Assembly: GCA_050012775.1 (NCBI GenBank)
Contig: JBEKGN010000020.1
Span: 1-64,000, forward strand
Origin: Roseiarcus sp050012775
GTDB lineage: Bacteria > Pseudomonadota > Alphaproteobacteria > Rhizobiales > Beijerinckiaceae
Direction of reading: 5' to 3'
DNA: 64,000 nt
Positions 35,923 through 43,972 of the stretch are shown in pieces (the first letter of the stretch is position 1; every line of letters starts with the position of its first letter). The position numbers and the translations under genes were made by a program. The notes under the pieces are model-generated. The model was not told the DNA's origin. It ran no database searches and was given only the letters and a program-made list of their open reading frames with translations.

Positions 35923-37497
35923 GTCGTCTGTGAAGAACGCCGATTACGCGAGAGCGCTCTGATCGAGGGGCGGATTGGCGGTCGCGATGACGGCGGTCAG
36001 CCAGGCGCGCAAAAGGATCGCCAGCCAGGCCAGCAATCGGCGGAAGTTGTAGCCGGCGGCGGCGAGGACAGCGTTGGCGGCGTCTCCGGCGGCATGGGCG
36101 AGGTGGTTGCGGCCCATCCGATGCTCGGATTTGAGATGGCCGATGCACGGCTCGACGGCGGAGCGGCGGCGTAAGTCGCGTTTGATCGCTTCGGTGACGC
36201 GCCGTTTCTGGCCGGAGATATAGACCCTGAACCTATGCTCGGGCGGGGCGTTGTGGCCGCGATAGCCGCGATCGGCGACGATGCGCGAGAGGCTCGCGCC
36301 GATCTGGGCCTCCATCTCCGGCACGACGCCGCCGAGGGTGTGGCCGTCATAGGGATTGCCCGGCAGCGCCTTCACATGGGCGATGAACTGGCCGCCGCGA
36401 GAATGATGAAGCGTCGTGGCGACGGAGACCTTGACGCCGAACTCGTAAGGCCGATGCGCCTTGCCCTTGCCGATGCATTCGACCTCCGGAGCGTGCAGCG
36501 AATAGATTTTCCGGCCGCGTTGGTTCTGACGTTGATCGCGCACCCTCCAGGCGAGCGAGAGAGGCTCGGCGAACACGCTTTTCAGCTCCGCGTCGCCCTT
36601 GATCTTGCGAACGATGTCGCGTGCGGTCCGGCCGAGATACGTGCGCAACGTCCGCAGCGCCCGGTTCGCCCGCTTGAACTGCTTGGCGTGGGCGTAGCGC
36701 TGATGGGCGATCAGCGCGTATTTGCCGACCCGTTGGTAGGACTGGCGCAGGACGACGCCGTGTTTCCTGGCCAGCCGAACCAGCCGCTCGCGCGCGCGAT
36801 GCATCAGCTTGGCGTCGGTGGGGAATGCGACCGCCTTGGGCTGCACCGTGGTATCGATGATGACCTTGGCGAAGTCGGCCGGCTTGGCGGCGCCCGTGCG
36901 CGTGGCGACGTTCAGGCTCTCCTGGATCAGCGCGACAAGCTTCTCTTCGCCCATTCGCTGCCGCCAGCGCGTCAAGGACGAGCGGTCGAAAGGCGGTTTG
37001 TGTCGGAAAAACTCCTCGCCGCAGAACAACTGGAAATAGGGGTTCTCGATCCAGCGCTCGCACAGCGCCTCGTCCGAGAGGTCATGCATGTGCTTGAGGA
37101 TCGCCAGCCCCGCCATCTCTAGGCGAATGCGGAGCATTCGTCCGCAGCCGCGTCGGCAGCGGCGGATGCCCGGGCTTGTCCGAATAGACCGCGCCGAACC
37201 GTTCTTCCAGAAACCCCCAATCGACCGACCGAGCGAGCTTCGCCAGCGGATGGCCCATGTCGACGATCTGATCCAGGCGCGCACGGAAGAGATCCTTCTG
37301 CCCGCTGTCCCGACGCTCTCTCGGCCGCATCGCGAATCTCCAAATCGCCCCTCTCGCGACAAGAGAATCACGCCTCGGCGGCCGTTTCAATTTGCAAGAT
37401 AATCGCGGGCTGCGCCGATCACTCCGGCAAAATTGAATACTGCAAAGCCGCCGGAAAGCCCCACAATCCGCGGCTTTCAGAGTTCTTCACGGGCGAC
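35923..37497. mobile_element. Complete IS5-type insertion sequence, 1575 bp
   Basis: The left end GTCGTCTGTGAAGAAC (35923-35938) and the inverted right end GTCGCCCGTGAAGAAC (37482-37497) match at 14 of 16 positions. Direct repeats GCCACA flank the element at 35917-35922 and 37498-37503. One minus-strand transposase gene fills it. The rejoining of the host gene across the ends confirms the boundaries. The transposase resembles the IS5/IS1182 group; the exact family needs a reference comparison. Confidence 0.92.
35944..37330 (-). pseudogene. Frameshifted IS5-type DDE transposase
   Basis: The intact protein would start at ATG 37330 (MRPRERRDSGQKDLFRARLD). That frame runs to PGHPPLPTRL and then enters 28 extra bases (37117-37144), after which it stops; the rest continues in another frame as MAGLAILKHMHDLSDEALCE to the end at 35944. 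The downstream part keeps DDE marks (VIIDTTVQPKA, RIVADRGYRGH, AVEPCIGHLKSEHRMGRNHL). The extra bases hold the perfect hairpin CGAATGC-TCC-GCATTCG. Unless frameshifted translation occurs, this copy cannot move by itself. Confidence 0.85.
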
Positions 37498-37600
37498 GCC
37501 ACAACGGCGACGAAGCCGTCCTCAAGGCCAGGCGCGGCGCCTCTTCAACAGCCTGCTAGAGTAAAATGCGCAGTATGGAAACTCTCTTTCAAAATGAGGT

Positions 37601-38053
37601 TCAAATTGGCAGCTTCGTCGTCTTCTTCACGCACTTGAGAGCGAAATGCGAATTGACCGCCGCGACGCCAGGAAAATGCAAAAGCACTTTCTTCAGGAAC
37701 TGCTCGTACCGATCAATGCTTTCCACAACCACTCTCAAAATATAGTCGCTCTCTCCGCTCATTGAGAAACACTCCACGATTTCGGCGCAGTCGCACGCGG
37801 CCTTCTCCAGAGCCTCAAGCGTCTCCTCGTCATGCGCCTTAAGGCGGACATTGGCGAACACGCTGATTCCGAGCCCCATGATTTTCGGATTGAGAATAAC
37901 CGCGCGCTCCTGGATGGCGCCGATCGCCTCGAGATGCTTCACGCGCCGCCAACACGGGGTGTGCGAAAGCGCGACCTCCCGCGCGAGCTCCACAATCGAT
38001 ATCTCCGGCGACTCCTGCAGGACCCGCAAGATTCTTCGATCTATGTCATCCAC
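37601..38053 (-). CDS. Lrp/AsnC-family regulator, probably of the bkd genes
   Basis: A 150-residue regulator with an N-terminal winged helix-turn-helix (MDDIDRRILRVLQESPEISI, LAREVALSHTPCWRRVKHLE) and a C-terminal RAM ligand-binding domain (VECFSMSGESDYILRVVVES, FPGVAAVNSHFALKCVKKTT). It is divergent from the branched-chain 2-oxoacid dehydrogenase genes with a 148-bp AT-richer gap, the arrangement of Pseudomonas BkdR, which activates bkd in response to branched-chain amino acids. Its GC content is clearly lower than that of the left-hand core region. Confidence 0.9.
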   Translation of the reverse strand: MDDIDRRILRVLQESPEISIVELAREVALSHTPCWRRVKHLEAIGAIQERAVILNPKIMGLGISVFANVRLKAHDEETLEALEKAACDCAEIVECFSMSGESDYILRVVVESIDRYEQFLKKVLLHFPGVAAVNSHFALKCVKKTTKLPI

Positions 38054-38201
38054 GCAACATTATCCTAATTGGAACCACGACTTCGGTAGTTGATCCTAAA
38101 ATTCATCGCCTAACAAGTCAGAAAAGCATTTTCGTTCCCGGGATTCGAGTGCAATCATTGCTCGGGACGCGCGTCCGGGCGCCGTCTAATGAGCGACGAC
38201 C

Positions 38202-39431
38202 ATGTCAAATCGAGCGCCATTGAAGCTGCATATGCCGTCACCGCGGTCGCGGCCCGGAGATGCGTCAGATTTCGGCCATCTCGTCCTCCCGGAGCCGGGA
38301 GCGACGCGTCGCCCGGATACGGCGACGCCGGAGGCCGAAATGCGGGACATGCCCTTTGGCTTGGTGCGCGTACTCGACAAGGACGGACGGGCCGTCGGCC
38401 CCTGGAACCCTCGACTTGATCCAGCGGTTCTGCGCCACGGCCTGAGAGCGATGTTGCTGACCCGCATCTTCGACGAACGCATGTTTCGCGCGCATCGACA
38501 GGGCAAGACCTCCTTCTTCATGAAGTCGACTGGCGAGGAAGCGATCGGCGTCGCGCCTTCTATGGCGCTCGCGCGCGACGACATGTGTTTCCCAACCTAT
38601 CGCGTCCTCGGTTACCTGATGGCGCGGGATTACCCGCTAATAAGCTTGGTGAACCAGATCTATTCGAATGCAGCGGATCCTCTGAAAGGGAGACAACTCC
38701 CTATCCTGTATTCGGCCCGAGACTATGGTTTCTACTCCCTGTCGGGCAATGTCGGCAGTCGTTTCGGCCATGCCGTAGGCTGGGCGATGGCGTCCGCCTA
38801 CAAGAGCGACGACAAGATTGCGCTCGCCTATATCGGCGAAGGGACAACGGCCGAGGGCGATTTCCATGAGGCGATGACGTTCGCGGCTGTCTACCACGCG
38901 CCCGTCATACTCTGCATCACCAACAACCAGTGGGCTATCTCAACATTCCAGGGCGTGGCAGGCGGCGAGGAGACGACCTTTGCGGCCCGCGCCATCGGCT
39001 ACGGTCAGCCAGGTCTGCGCGTCGACGGAAACGACTTCCTGGCCGTCTACGCCGCGGCCGACTGGGCCGCTGAACGCGCTCGCACCAATCGCGGTGCGAC
39101 GCTCGTCGAGTTCTTCACTTATCGCGCCGGCGGTCATTCGACGAGCGACGATCCAACGAGATATCGCCCTGCCGATGAGGCTGCGCAGTGGCCGCTGGGC
39201 GATCCAATCGAGCGGTTGAAGATGCATATGATTGCGATTGGCGAATGGTCCGAGGCGCAGCACGAAGCGCTTGAAAGCGAATTGAACGATCTGGTGCGCG
39301 CCGCCGCGAAGGAGGGTGAGGCGATCGGGACGCTCGGCATTTCGAAGCCGAGCGTGCGGGAAATGTTCGAAGACGTTTACAAGGAGCCCGACTGGCGGAT
39401 CATCGAGCAACGGCGGGAGCTCGGGGTCTGA
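38202..39431 (+). CDS. bkdA1: Branched-chain 2-oxoacid dehydrogenase E1 alpha subunit
   Basis: A 409-residue thiamin-diphosphate-binding subunit of the complex that oxidatively decarboxylates the 2-oxoacids of Val, Leu and Ile. The ThDP motif is YIGEGTTAEGDFHEAMTFAA with CITNNQWAIST; the phosphorylation-loop-like TYRAGGHSTSDDPTRYRPAD is present. The long N-terminal extension (PLKLHMPSPRSRPGDAS) matches proteobacterial BkdA1. First gene of bkdA1-bkdA2-bkdB, with the Lrp regulator divergent. Confidence 0.94.
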   Translation: MSNRAPLKLHMPSPRSRPGDASDFGHLVLPEPGATRRPDTATPEAEMRDMPFGLVRVLDKDGRAVGPWNPRLDPAVLRHGLRAMLLTRIFDERMFRAHRQGKTSFFMKSTGEEAIGVAPSMALARDDMCFPTYRVLGYLMARDYPLISLVNQIYSNAADPLKGRQLPILYSARDYGFYSLSGNVGSRFGHAVGWAMASAYKSDDKIALAYIGEGTTAEGDFHEAMTFAAVYHAPVILCITNNQWAISTFQGVAGGEETTFAARAIGYGQPGLRVDGNDFLAVYAAADWAAERARTNRGATLVEFFTYRAGGHSTSDDPTRYRPADEAAQWPLGDPIERLKMHMIAIGEWSEAQHEALESELNDLVRAAAKEGEAIGTLGISKPSVREMFEDVYKEPDWRIIEQRRELGV

Positions 39432-39433
39432 TC

Positions 39434-40447
39434 ATGGCGACAATGAACATGGTCCAGGCGATCAATTCGGCGCTCGACGTGATGCTCAGTCGGAATCCTG
39501 ACGTGCTGATCTTCGGCGAGGATGTTGGCTATTTCGGTGGGGTCTTTCGCGCGACAGACGGGTTGATGGCCAAGCACGGCGTCACGCGTTGTTTTGATAC
39601 GCCGATCTCTGAAAGCGGCATCGTCGCGACCGCCATCGGAATGGGCGCCTACGGTCTCAGGCCAGTCGTGGAAATCCAGTTCGCCGACTATATCTTGCCG
39701 GCCTATGATCAACTCGTCTCCGAAGCGGCGCGGCTACGCTACCGGTCGGGCGGCGAGTTCTGGGCGCCGATCACCGTGCGGTCGCCTTATGGCGGCGGCA
39801 TTTTCGGCGGACAGACCCATAGCTCCAGCCCTGAGGCGATTTTCGCCCATGTGTCGGGGCTGAAGACTGTCATTCCCTCCACCCCGTTCGACGCGAAAGG
39901 GCTGCTGATCTCGGCGATCGAAGATGACGATCCGGTGATCTTTCTGGAGCCTAAGCGGATTTATAATGGCCCCTTCGACGGCCGCCACCTTCAGCCGATG
40001 CAACCTTGGTCGAAGCACCCTGCGAGCGAAGTGCCCGAGGAATACTATACGATCCCGCTCGGTCAGGCGGCGATCGCTCGTGGCGGTTCCGCCGTCACCG
40101 TGCTCGCATACGGCACGATGGTGCATGTTTGCCTCGCCGCTGTCGATGAAAGCGGGATCGACGCGGAGGTGGTGGATTTGCGCAGCATCGTGCCGCTCGA
40201 CATCCAAACGATCGTCGCCTCCGTAAAGAAATCAGGACGCTGCGTCATCGTCCACGAGGCGTCTCGGTTCGGCGGCTTCGGCGGCGAACTCTCAGCGCTG
40301 GTGCAGGAGCGTTGTTTCTATCATCTCCAGGCGCCGATCGAACGCGTCGCAGGCTGGGACACGCCATATCCGCATGCATTCGAATGGGACTATTTCCCGG
40401 GTCCCGAGCGGGTGATCGTCGCCATGCGACGGTCTTTGGGAGGCTGA
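39434..40447 (+). CDS. bkdA2: Branched-chain 2-oxoacid dehydrogenase E1 beta subunit
   Basis: A 337-residue partner of E1 alpha in the alpha2beta2 decarboxylase. Features: FGEDVGYFGGVFRATDGLMA, FDTPISESGIVATAIGMGAY, the active-site block RSGGEFWAPITVRSPYGGGI with FGGQTHSSSPEAIFAHVSGL, and the C-terminal VIVHEASRFGGFGGELSALV. It starts 2 bp after the bkdA1 stop, and bkdB follows 2 bp after its own stop. Confidence 0.95.
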   Translation: MATMNMVQAINSALDVMLSRNPDVLIFGEDVGYFGGVFRATDGLMAKHGVTRCFDTPISESGIVATAIGMGAYGLRPVVEIQFADYILPAYDQLVSEAARLRYRSGGEFWAPITVRSPYGGGIFGGQTHSSSPEAIFAHVSGLKTVIPSTPFDAKGLLISAIEDDDPVIFLEPKRIYNGPFDGRHLQPMQPWSKHPASEVPEEYYTIPLGQAAIARGGSAVTVLAYGTMVHVCLAAVDESGIDAEVVDLRSIVPLDIQTIVASVKKSGRCVIVHEASRFGGFGGELSALVQERCFYHLQAPIERVAGWDTPYPHAFEWDYFPGPERVIVAMRRSLGG

Positions 40448-40449
40448 CG

Positions 40450-41754
40450 ATGCGGCGCGAGACATTCCGCCTGCCCGACATTGGCGAAGGCATCGCCGAA
40501 GCGGAGATCGTCGCTTGGCATGTGGCCGTTGACGATCGAATCGAAGAAGACCAGGCGCTGGTCGATGTGATGACCGACAAGGCCACCGTCGAGCTAGCCT
40601 CGCCGATCGCAGGAATAGTCGTTGCGATTCATGGCGATGTCGGTCAGCGCGTTGCCGTGGGGGCGCCGCTTGTCGAATTCGAGATCAATCAGGAGGAGAA
40701 GGCATCCGACTCGACGGTTCGCGAGAGCGCGGGACGGTCGGAGCCTTCGAAAGTCTCGGCATCTGCAGACAACGCATTCGCGGCGACGACGCAAGAATTC
40801 TCTCCCCGACAAGGCATCTTCGCTCCGGAGCCTAGGCCCGTCCCGACGCTGGCCTCCGTCATGCGCGCTCCGCGTGACGCGCCACTCGCGTCGCCAGCGA
40901 CCCGGAGGCGGGCCGACGAACTCGGTGTCGCGCTTCGGTCAGTGCCGGGGACGGGTCCAGCCGGCCGCATCACGGCGGGCGATCTCGATGCCTATGTCGC
41001 CCACAGCAGCGGCGGCGACGAGCGGGCGCGTCAGTTTCGCGCCAAACGGACCGGCATTGCCGATACGAAAATCGTCGGACTCCGCCGTAAGATCGCCGAT
41101 AAAATGCAACAGGCGAAGCGTCACATACCACATTTCACTTACGTCGAGGAGTTCGATGTTACCGAATTGGAGTCGCTGCGTGGGGAATTGAATGCGGGAC
41201 GCTCGGTAGAACAGCCGAAGCTTACGCTGCTGCCGTTTTTCATGCGCGCCCTCGTCAAGCTCATACCCGATTTTCCGCAAATGAACGCGCACTACGACGA
41301 CGAGGCCGGCATCCTGCGCAGCTACGAGGGAGTCCATGTTGGCATTGCCACGCAGATCCCCGGAGGCCTGCTGGCGCCGGTGGTGCGGCATGTCGAGGCC
41401 CGCGATTTGTGGGATTGCGCCCGAGAGCTCATCCGTGTCACGTCCGCTGCGCGCGAGGGCAACGCTACGCGCGATGAGCTTACTGGCTCGACGATCACGT
41501 TGACGAGTCTTGGCGCGCTCGGCGGTATCTCCGCTACACCTATAATAAATCATCCTGAGGTGGCGATCATCGGCCCGAACAAAGCCGTCAATCGTCCTAT
41601 GGCGCTGGACGGTCAGATCGCAATCCGTACGATGATGAACCTTTCCTCGTCCTTCGATCACCGCATCGTCGACGGCTACGACGCAGCGCGCTTCATTCAG
41701 GGGCTGAAGCATCTGATCGAGCGGCCCGCCCTGCTGTTCCTCGATCATGAATAG
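40450..41754 (+). CDS. bkdB: Branched-chain 2-oxoacid dehydrogenase E2 (lipoamide acyltransferase)
   Basis: A 434-residue E2 core. One N-terminal lipoyl domain (ALVDVMTDKATVELASPIAG, Lys ~43), a flexible linker, a peripheral-subunit-binding domain (ASPATRRRADELGVALRSVP) and the C-terminal catalytic domain with SSSFDHRIVDGYDAARFI (HxxxDG). It transfers the acyl group to CoA. The usual next gene, lipoamide dehydrogenase lpdV, is absent; an IS630-type fragment follows instead, so E3 must come from elsewhere in the genome. Confidence 0.94.
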   Translation: MRRETFRLPDIGEGIAEAEIVAWHVAVDDRIEEDQALVDVMTDKATVELASPIAGIVVAIHGDVGQRVAVGAPLVEFEINQEEKASDSTVRESAGRSEPSKVSASADNAFAATTQEFSPRQGIFAPEPRPVPTLASVMRAPRDAPLASPATRRRADELGVALRSVPGTGPAGRITAGDLDAYVAHSSGGDERARQFRAKRTGIADTKIVGLRRKIADKMQQAKRHIPHFTYVEEFDVTELESLRGELNAGRSVEQPKLTLLPFFMRALVKLIPDFPQMNAHYDDEAGILRSYEGVHVGIATQIPGGLLAPVVRHVEARDLWDCARELIRVTSAAREGNATRDELTGSTITLTSLGALGGISATPIINHPEVAIIGPNKAVNRPMALDGQIAIRTMMNLSSSFDHRIVDGYDAARFIQGLKHLIERPALLFLDHE

Positions 41755-41880
41755 CCGAAGCGATAGAGCGTAACGGCATTGTCATACCGACGTTAATTGT
41801 TTCACGGTTTGATCTGGATTCCTAAGGGGAATTGCATCGGCTAGCTTGCTTTGTCGTGATTCGTCCGAGGAGGCGCATTC

Positions 41881-42190
41881 ATGACGAAGACCGAGCCCCA
41901 TTTGAGCGTCGAGGCGTTGGAAGGGCGTTACAAGGCGGCGGACGAAACGATCGCCGAGAATCATTTTCACGCGGTCTGGCTGCCGGCGTTGGGACGCTCG
42001 GTCGACGAGGTCACCGAGTTGCCGTCGTTCTCGACACGCTGGGCGAAGGCGCTCATCAAGCGCTACAACGAAGGCGGGCCGGAGCGGCTTGGCGATCAGC
42101 GGGCCAACAATGGAACCGAACCGACGATCCTGACGCCGCAAGCTCTGAGCGCGCTCAAGCAGCGGATCAAGACTCCGCCCGTCGATGGCG
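41881..42190 (+). pseudogene. N-terminal remnant of an IS630-type transposase
   Basis: The first ~103 codons (LSVEALEGRYKAADETIAEN, SFSTRWAKALIKRYNEGGPE, DQRANNGTEPTILTPQALSA) match the helix-turn-helix region of IS630/Tc1-mariner-type transposases. After PPVDG the frame turns into unrelated low-complexity residues, and the DDE catalytic domain is absent. Nothing recognisable follows up to 42356. It marks a past insertion/deletion exactly where the bkd operon loses its expected E3 gene. Confidence 0.72.
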
Positions 42191-42356
42191 TTCGCCGCAA
42201 GTTTGCGTCTACCCGAGTATCGGCTTGCGCGATTGCGTTCCGCGCTGCATGGCGGCTCATGGCGATCGTCGTCCGATGTGTGATGCCTCGCCGACGACTA
42301 AGGTCATATCAGCTAACCGCTGCGCTGGCGTTTTCGAGCCGTGCGAGACGACCATC

Positions 42357-43091
42357 TCAGATCGACCGCAGGAAACCACCGTCGCAGGCGATGGCCTGCC
42401 CGCAGACATAGGCGGCCTGTTCCGAAGCCAGGAACGCGGCCAGCGCGCCGAACTCTTCCGCTCGCCCCAATCGCCCCGCGGGAATCTGAGACCCCACCTT
42501 ATTCTCGTCGATGCCAAGTTCTTGGAGGCGTTCCGTTAGCGTATAGCCCGGCATGATTGCATTGACAGTGACGCCATCGCCGGCGACTTCGCGGCTCAGG
42601 GAGTTGACGAGGCCATGGAGGCCGGGGCGAAGCGCGTTGGAGATGACGAGACTCGGCAGAGGCTCGCGAGCCGATATGGACGTCACGATCATAATGCGCC
42701 CCCAGCGCCGCTCGCGCATTGGAGGCAAGCACCCGCGGACCAATTGCACGGTGCTCATCCACAGGCCTTCGAACGCATGTCGCCAAATCTCGTCGGAGAT
42801 CGCATCAAACCCTGCCGCAGGGGGACCGCCAGTGTTGACGACAAGGATGTCTATGCCACCGAGGTGGTCGGTCGTCTCCCGCACCAGTTTCTCCGCCGCG
42901 TTGGGAGCCGACAGATCGCAGACCAGGCCAATGGCGCCTAGCTCTCGCGCCGCCGCGTCGACGCGATCGGGCTCGCGCGCACAGATCGCTACCGCGGCCC
43001 CTTCTGCGCGCAGCGCGCTGGCAATCGCCTTCCCTAGACCCCTCGAAGCGCCGGTCACCAGCGCGCGCTTATTCGTCAATCCCAAATCCAA
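42357..43091 (-). CDS. SDR-family oxidoreductase with non-canonical active site
   Basis: The TTG at 43091, 5 nt after AGGAGG, is the best start, giving 244 residues. The Rossmann motif TGASRGLGKAIA (~14) and VVNTGGPPAAGFD (NxGG in place of NNAG) are present. Where YxxxK is expected the protein reads ISAREPLPSLVISNALRPGL: both Tyr and Lys are missing. This fits a known SDR subgroup with SNxxR in that place, whose mechanism is unclear. Last gene of operon A. A dehydrogenase role in sugar-acid breakdown is inferred from context only. Confidence 0.82.
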   Translation of the reverse strand: MDLGLTNKRALVTGASRGLGKAIASALRAEGAAVAICAREPDRVDAAARELGAIGLVCDLSAPNAAEKLVRETTDHLGGIDILVVNTGGPPAAGFDAISDEIWRHAFEGLWMSTVQLVRGCLPPMRERRWGRIMIVTSISAREPLPSLVISNALRPGLHGLVNSLSREVAGDGVTVNAIMPGYTLTERLQELGIDENKVGSQIPAGRLGRAEEFGALAAFLASEQAAYVCGQAIACDGGFLRSI

Positions 43092-43135
43092 GTTTTCCTC
43101 CTGCGACGCCGCGGTCGACGTTTTTCTCGGGCGGA

Positions 43136-43927
43136 CTACATGCGGATCGAAAGCTGGACCGCGCCGAGGCCTCCTAGATCGAAGCGGTAGTGGGAAGATT
43201 CCGATGGGAACCTCGTCGTCACCAGATTCCCCGTCATGACGATGTCTCCAGCGCGTAGACCCTCTCCGGCGTCGGCGAGATGTTTGGCGAGCCAAGCCAC
43301 CGAATGGAAGGGATGGCCCAGGACATCACGCCCGAAACCTCTATCGATGATGTCTCCATTCGCCGAGACGACACCTTCGATCGCAGCCAGGTCGGGCCAG
43401 ACGCGCTGAAACGCGCCAAGCACGATCCCGGCATTCCAGGAATTGTCGGCAACGAGCGAAAACACATCAAGGGTCTTGTAGTCGCAATCCCGGTCGTCCA
43501 CGATTTCCACTGCCGGACAGACTGCGTCAACGGCATCGGCGACATCGGAAAGCGTGACGGGGCTCCCCTCGCGGCCAAGATCGCGCGCCAACCGCACCGC
43601 GATCTCGAATTCAAGCCCCAATCTGCCATAGCGAGAGGACTGCAGGGACACGCCCGATCGGTGCAGACGATCCTCCAGAACGACTCCCGCGATCGGGCTG
43701 TCGATCCCGCACATCTCCTGCATGCGCGGCGATGTGAGGCCGACCTTGTGTCCGACAGGGCCCGCTCCGCGGCTTTGCATCTGCAAGCGAACATATTCGC
43801 GCTGCACCGCATAGGCGGCGTCGATGTCGCCTATCTGAAACGCCGATGCGAAGGGTCGGAATTTCTCGCCGCAGGCGTGCTCGTCCATCAGCGTCTTCGC
43901 CGCGTTGATAACGTCGCCGTTCTTCAT
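43136..43927 (-). CDS. 2-keto-4-pentenoate hydratase / fumarylacetoacetase-fold enzyme
   Basis: From ATG 43927 (GGAG 6 nt upstream) the product is 263 residues of the MhpD-like hydratase family: YAVQREYVRLQMQSRGAGPV, GHKVGLTSPRMQEMCGIDSP, GLEFEIAVRLARDLG (metal-binding Glu residues) and VDAVCPAVEIVDDRD. These enzymes hydrate 2-hydroxypenta-2,4-dienoates or act as decarboxylases. In a sugar operon the related reaction on a 2-keto-3-deoxy-sugar acid is an attractive alternative. Located between the ATPase and the SDR. Confidence 0.85.
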   Translation of the reverse strand: MKNGDVINAAKTLMDEHACGEKFRPFASAFQIGDIDAAYAVQREYVRLQMQSRGAGPVGHKVGLTSPRMQEMCGIDSPIAGVVLEDRLHRSGVSLQSSRYGRLGLEFEIAVRLARDLGREGSPVTLSDVADAVDAVCPAVEIVDDRDCDYKTLDVFSLVADNSWNAGIVLGAFQRVWPDLAAIEGVVSANGDIIDRGFGRDVLGHPFHSVAWLAKHLADAGEGLRAGDIVMTGNLVTTRFPSESSHYRFDLGGLGAVQLSIRM

Positions 43928-43972
43928 TTCGGCTCCATCTTCTGCATCCACGCGTCGAAGCGACGTTCGCCG

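Larger units (their letters stand above)
35634..37559 (+). pseudogene. Small conserved hypothetical gene interrupted by an IS element
   Basis: The 5' part (35634-35922) encodes SELVGRWRIVESDIWAHDHL through DDGSIEIEFAC. The 3' part (37504-37559) encodes NGDEAVLKARRGASSTAC and a stop. Removing 35923-37503 (the IS plus one copy of the GCCACA duplication) rejoins them in frame through a split AAC codon, giving a 114-residue protein that matches a small soluble protein I know as widespread and uncharacterised in alphaproteobacteria. As it stands, the 5' part reads into the IS and stops at 35933. Confidence 0.88.

Noticed and set aside
41881..42411. Intact small regulator starting at 41881
   Set aside because: The HTH region matches IS630-type transposases and the frame becomes non-homologous after ~103 residues, so it is a transposase remnant.
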